A DNA stretch of 64,000 bases from Sphingobium scionense (lineage in GTDB: Bacteria; Pseudomonadota; Alphaproteobacteria; Sphingomonadales; Sphingomonadaceae), in assembly GCF_014197035.1 (NCBI RefSeq), contig NZ_JACIEU010000006.1:62001-126000 (forward strand), in the 5' to 3' direction. The stretch's first letter is position 1, and each line of letters opens with the position of its first letter. A program made the position numbers and the translations under genes. Below are positions 63,587-64,000 of the stretch, in pieces. Below the pieces are notes generated by a model. That model searched no databases. It was not told the DNA's origin and saw only the letters and a list, made by a program, of their open reading frames with translations.

Positions 63587-63930
63587 GCTGCACCGCCTTT
63601 CGCCTTGGCGATGGCGGCGTCAGCGCCGGGGGTTGAGCCACTCACGAACTCTTCGTCCGATCCTGCTGCGCGACATGCGTTGTGGAACCGGCGGCGAAGG
63701 TCGATCAACTCCGACAGCAGTTCCGGCGCGGCGGCGAAACGGTGAGCATCAGCCTCGCTGCAAATGCCTGTGATCAGCATGTAAGGGCGATCGTCGCCGA
63801 TATCGCCAAAGCCGCGAACCCCGCCATCAGGATACGAACCAAGGCCAATGCCCCACTGTCCCCCATGCTGGCGTTGATTTTCAGACTGCCCGACCACAAA
63901 CGGCCCCGGCGTATGCGTTGCGTTGCTCAC
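63583..63930 (-). CDS. Phage HTPGP-type protein, 115 residues
   Basis: HTPGPFVVGQSENQRQ at the N terminus and DAHRFAAAPELLSELIDLRRRFH near 60-82 form a pattern recurring in phage proteins of unknown function. The start is GTG 63930, which overlaps the stop of the upstream truncated gene (GTGA). The last residues (GGAA) precede the zinc-finger gene overlap. Confidence 0.8.
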   Translation of the reverse strand: MSNATHTPGPFVVGQSENQRQHGGQWGIGLGSYPDGGVRGFGDIGDDRPYMLITGICSEADAHRFAAAPELLSELIDLRRRFHNACRAAGSDEEFVSGSTPGADAAIAKAKGGAA

Positions 63931-64000
63931 ATCAAATCTCCCAGATCAGCAACCCGGCGCTCCCATCCCAGCGCGAGGCGGTCGCACTCGGCGTGATAGT
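63927..64000 (-). CDS. Phage gene, partial at right edge
   Basis: The last 23 codons are visible, ending RRVADLGDLM and a TGA at 63927-63929 that overlaps the downstream GTG. The frame is open to the window edge. The tight overlap is the only support; nothing can be said about function. Confidence 0.55.
   Translation of the reverse strand, partial: YHAECDRLALGWERRVADLGDLM

Noticed and set aside
1..64000. CRISPR array, rRNA or tRNA genes
   Set aside because: No regularly spaced direct repeats and no conserved tRNA or rRNA blocks were seen on either strand.

Overview
The window looks like a high-GC chromosome of a sphingomonad (Alphaproteobacteria, Sphingomonadales; the genus is probably Sphingobium, Sphingomonas or a close relative, which I cannot settle from sequence alone). 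The evidence is an acyl carrier protein/serine palmitoyltransferase pair for sphingolipid synthesis, a complete alphaproteobacterial division and cell-wall (dcw) cluster with long FtsL and FtsZ proteins, a split glycine decarboxylase, an NDUFS4-like complex I subunit, and families of short palindromic repeats between genes.

Layout. 1-8.9 kb holds housekeeping genes: a cut-off cupin_8 protein, chorismate mutase, a long-chain polyprenyl diphosphate synthase, a TSUP exporter, the HrpB helicase, the complex I accessory subunit, and the ACP and serine palmitoyltransferase genes. 9-12.3 kb holds a hybrid histidine kinase, a convergent protein resembling Tam41-type CDP-diacylglycerol synthases, and a small hypothetical gene. 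12.4-17.4 kb is the glycine cleavage operon gcvT-gcvH-gcvPA-gcvPB, preceded by a tandem glycine riboswitch. 17.4-21.3 kb has a DUF938 methyltransferase-like gene and a SPOR/TPR protein-dgt pair. 21.5-40.6 kb is the dcw cluster, read leftward: mraZ-rsmH-ftsL-ftsI-murE-murF-mraY-murD-ftsW-murG-murC-(65-aa gene)-murB-ddlB-ftsQ-ftsA-ftsZ. 40.8-57.2 kb is mixed core: a GldG-like membrane protein, cysK, a SleB-type wall hydrolase, an entericidin-like lipoprotein, tatABC, scpAB, nagZ, a SPOR protein, argS, a lipoprotein, ispH-thrB-rnhA, a YegP-like protein, a FAD oxidase and a lysophospholipase-like hydrolase.

From about 57.2 kb to the right edge every gene lies on the minus strand with 1-14 nt overlaps or very short gaps. 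This is the early region of a temperate phage or a derived element: integrase, MerR-fold excisionase-like protein, small zinc-binding and DUF proteins, a RecT annealing protein and a YqaJ-type exonuclease. The element continues past base 64000.

The main unusual features are: a palindromic intergenic repeat inserted in frame in hrpB; several repeat families placed inside the glycine, mur and sphingolipid operons; a twin nested-hairpin element downstream of ftsZ; a Tam41-like protein; an unrecognised 65-residue gene coupled between murC and murB; a candidate EcfG-type stress promoter before the entericidin-like gene; and 10-bp-spaced GGG repeats upstream of mraZ. I saw no tRNA, rRNA, CRISPR array or intact insertion sequence. 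I did not find a clearly new multi-gene system; the candidates above are the best leads.
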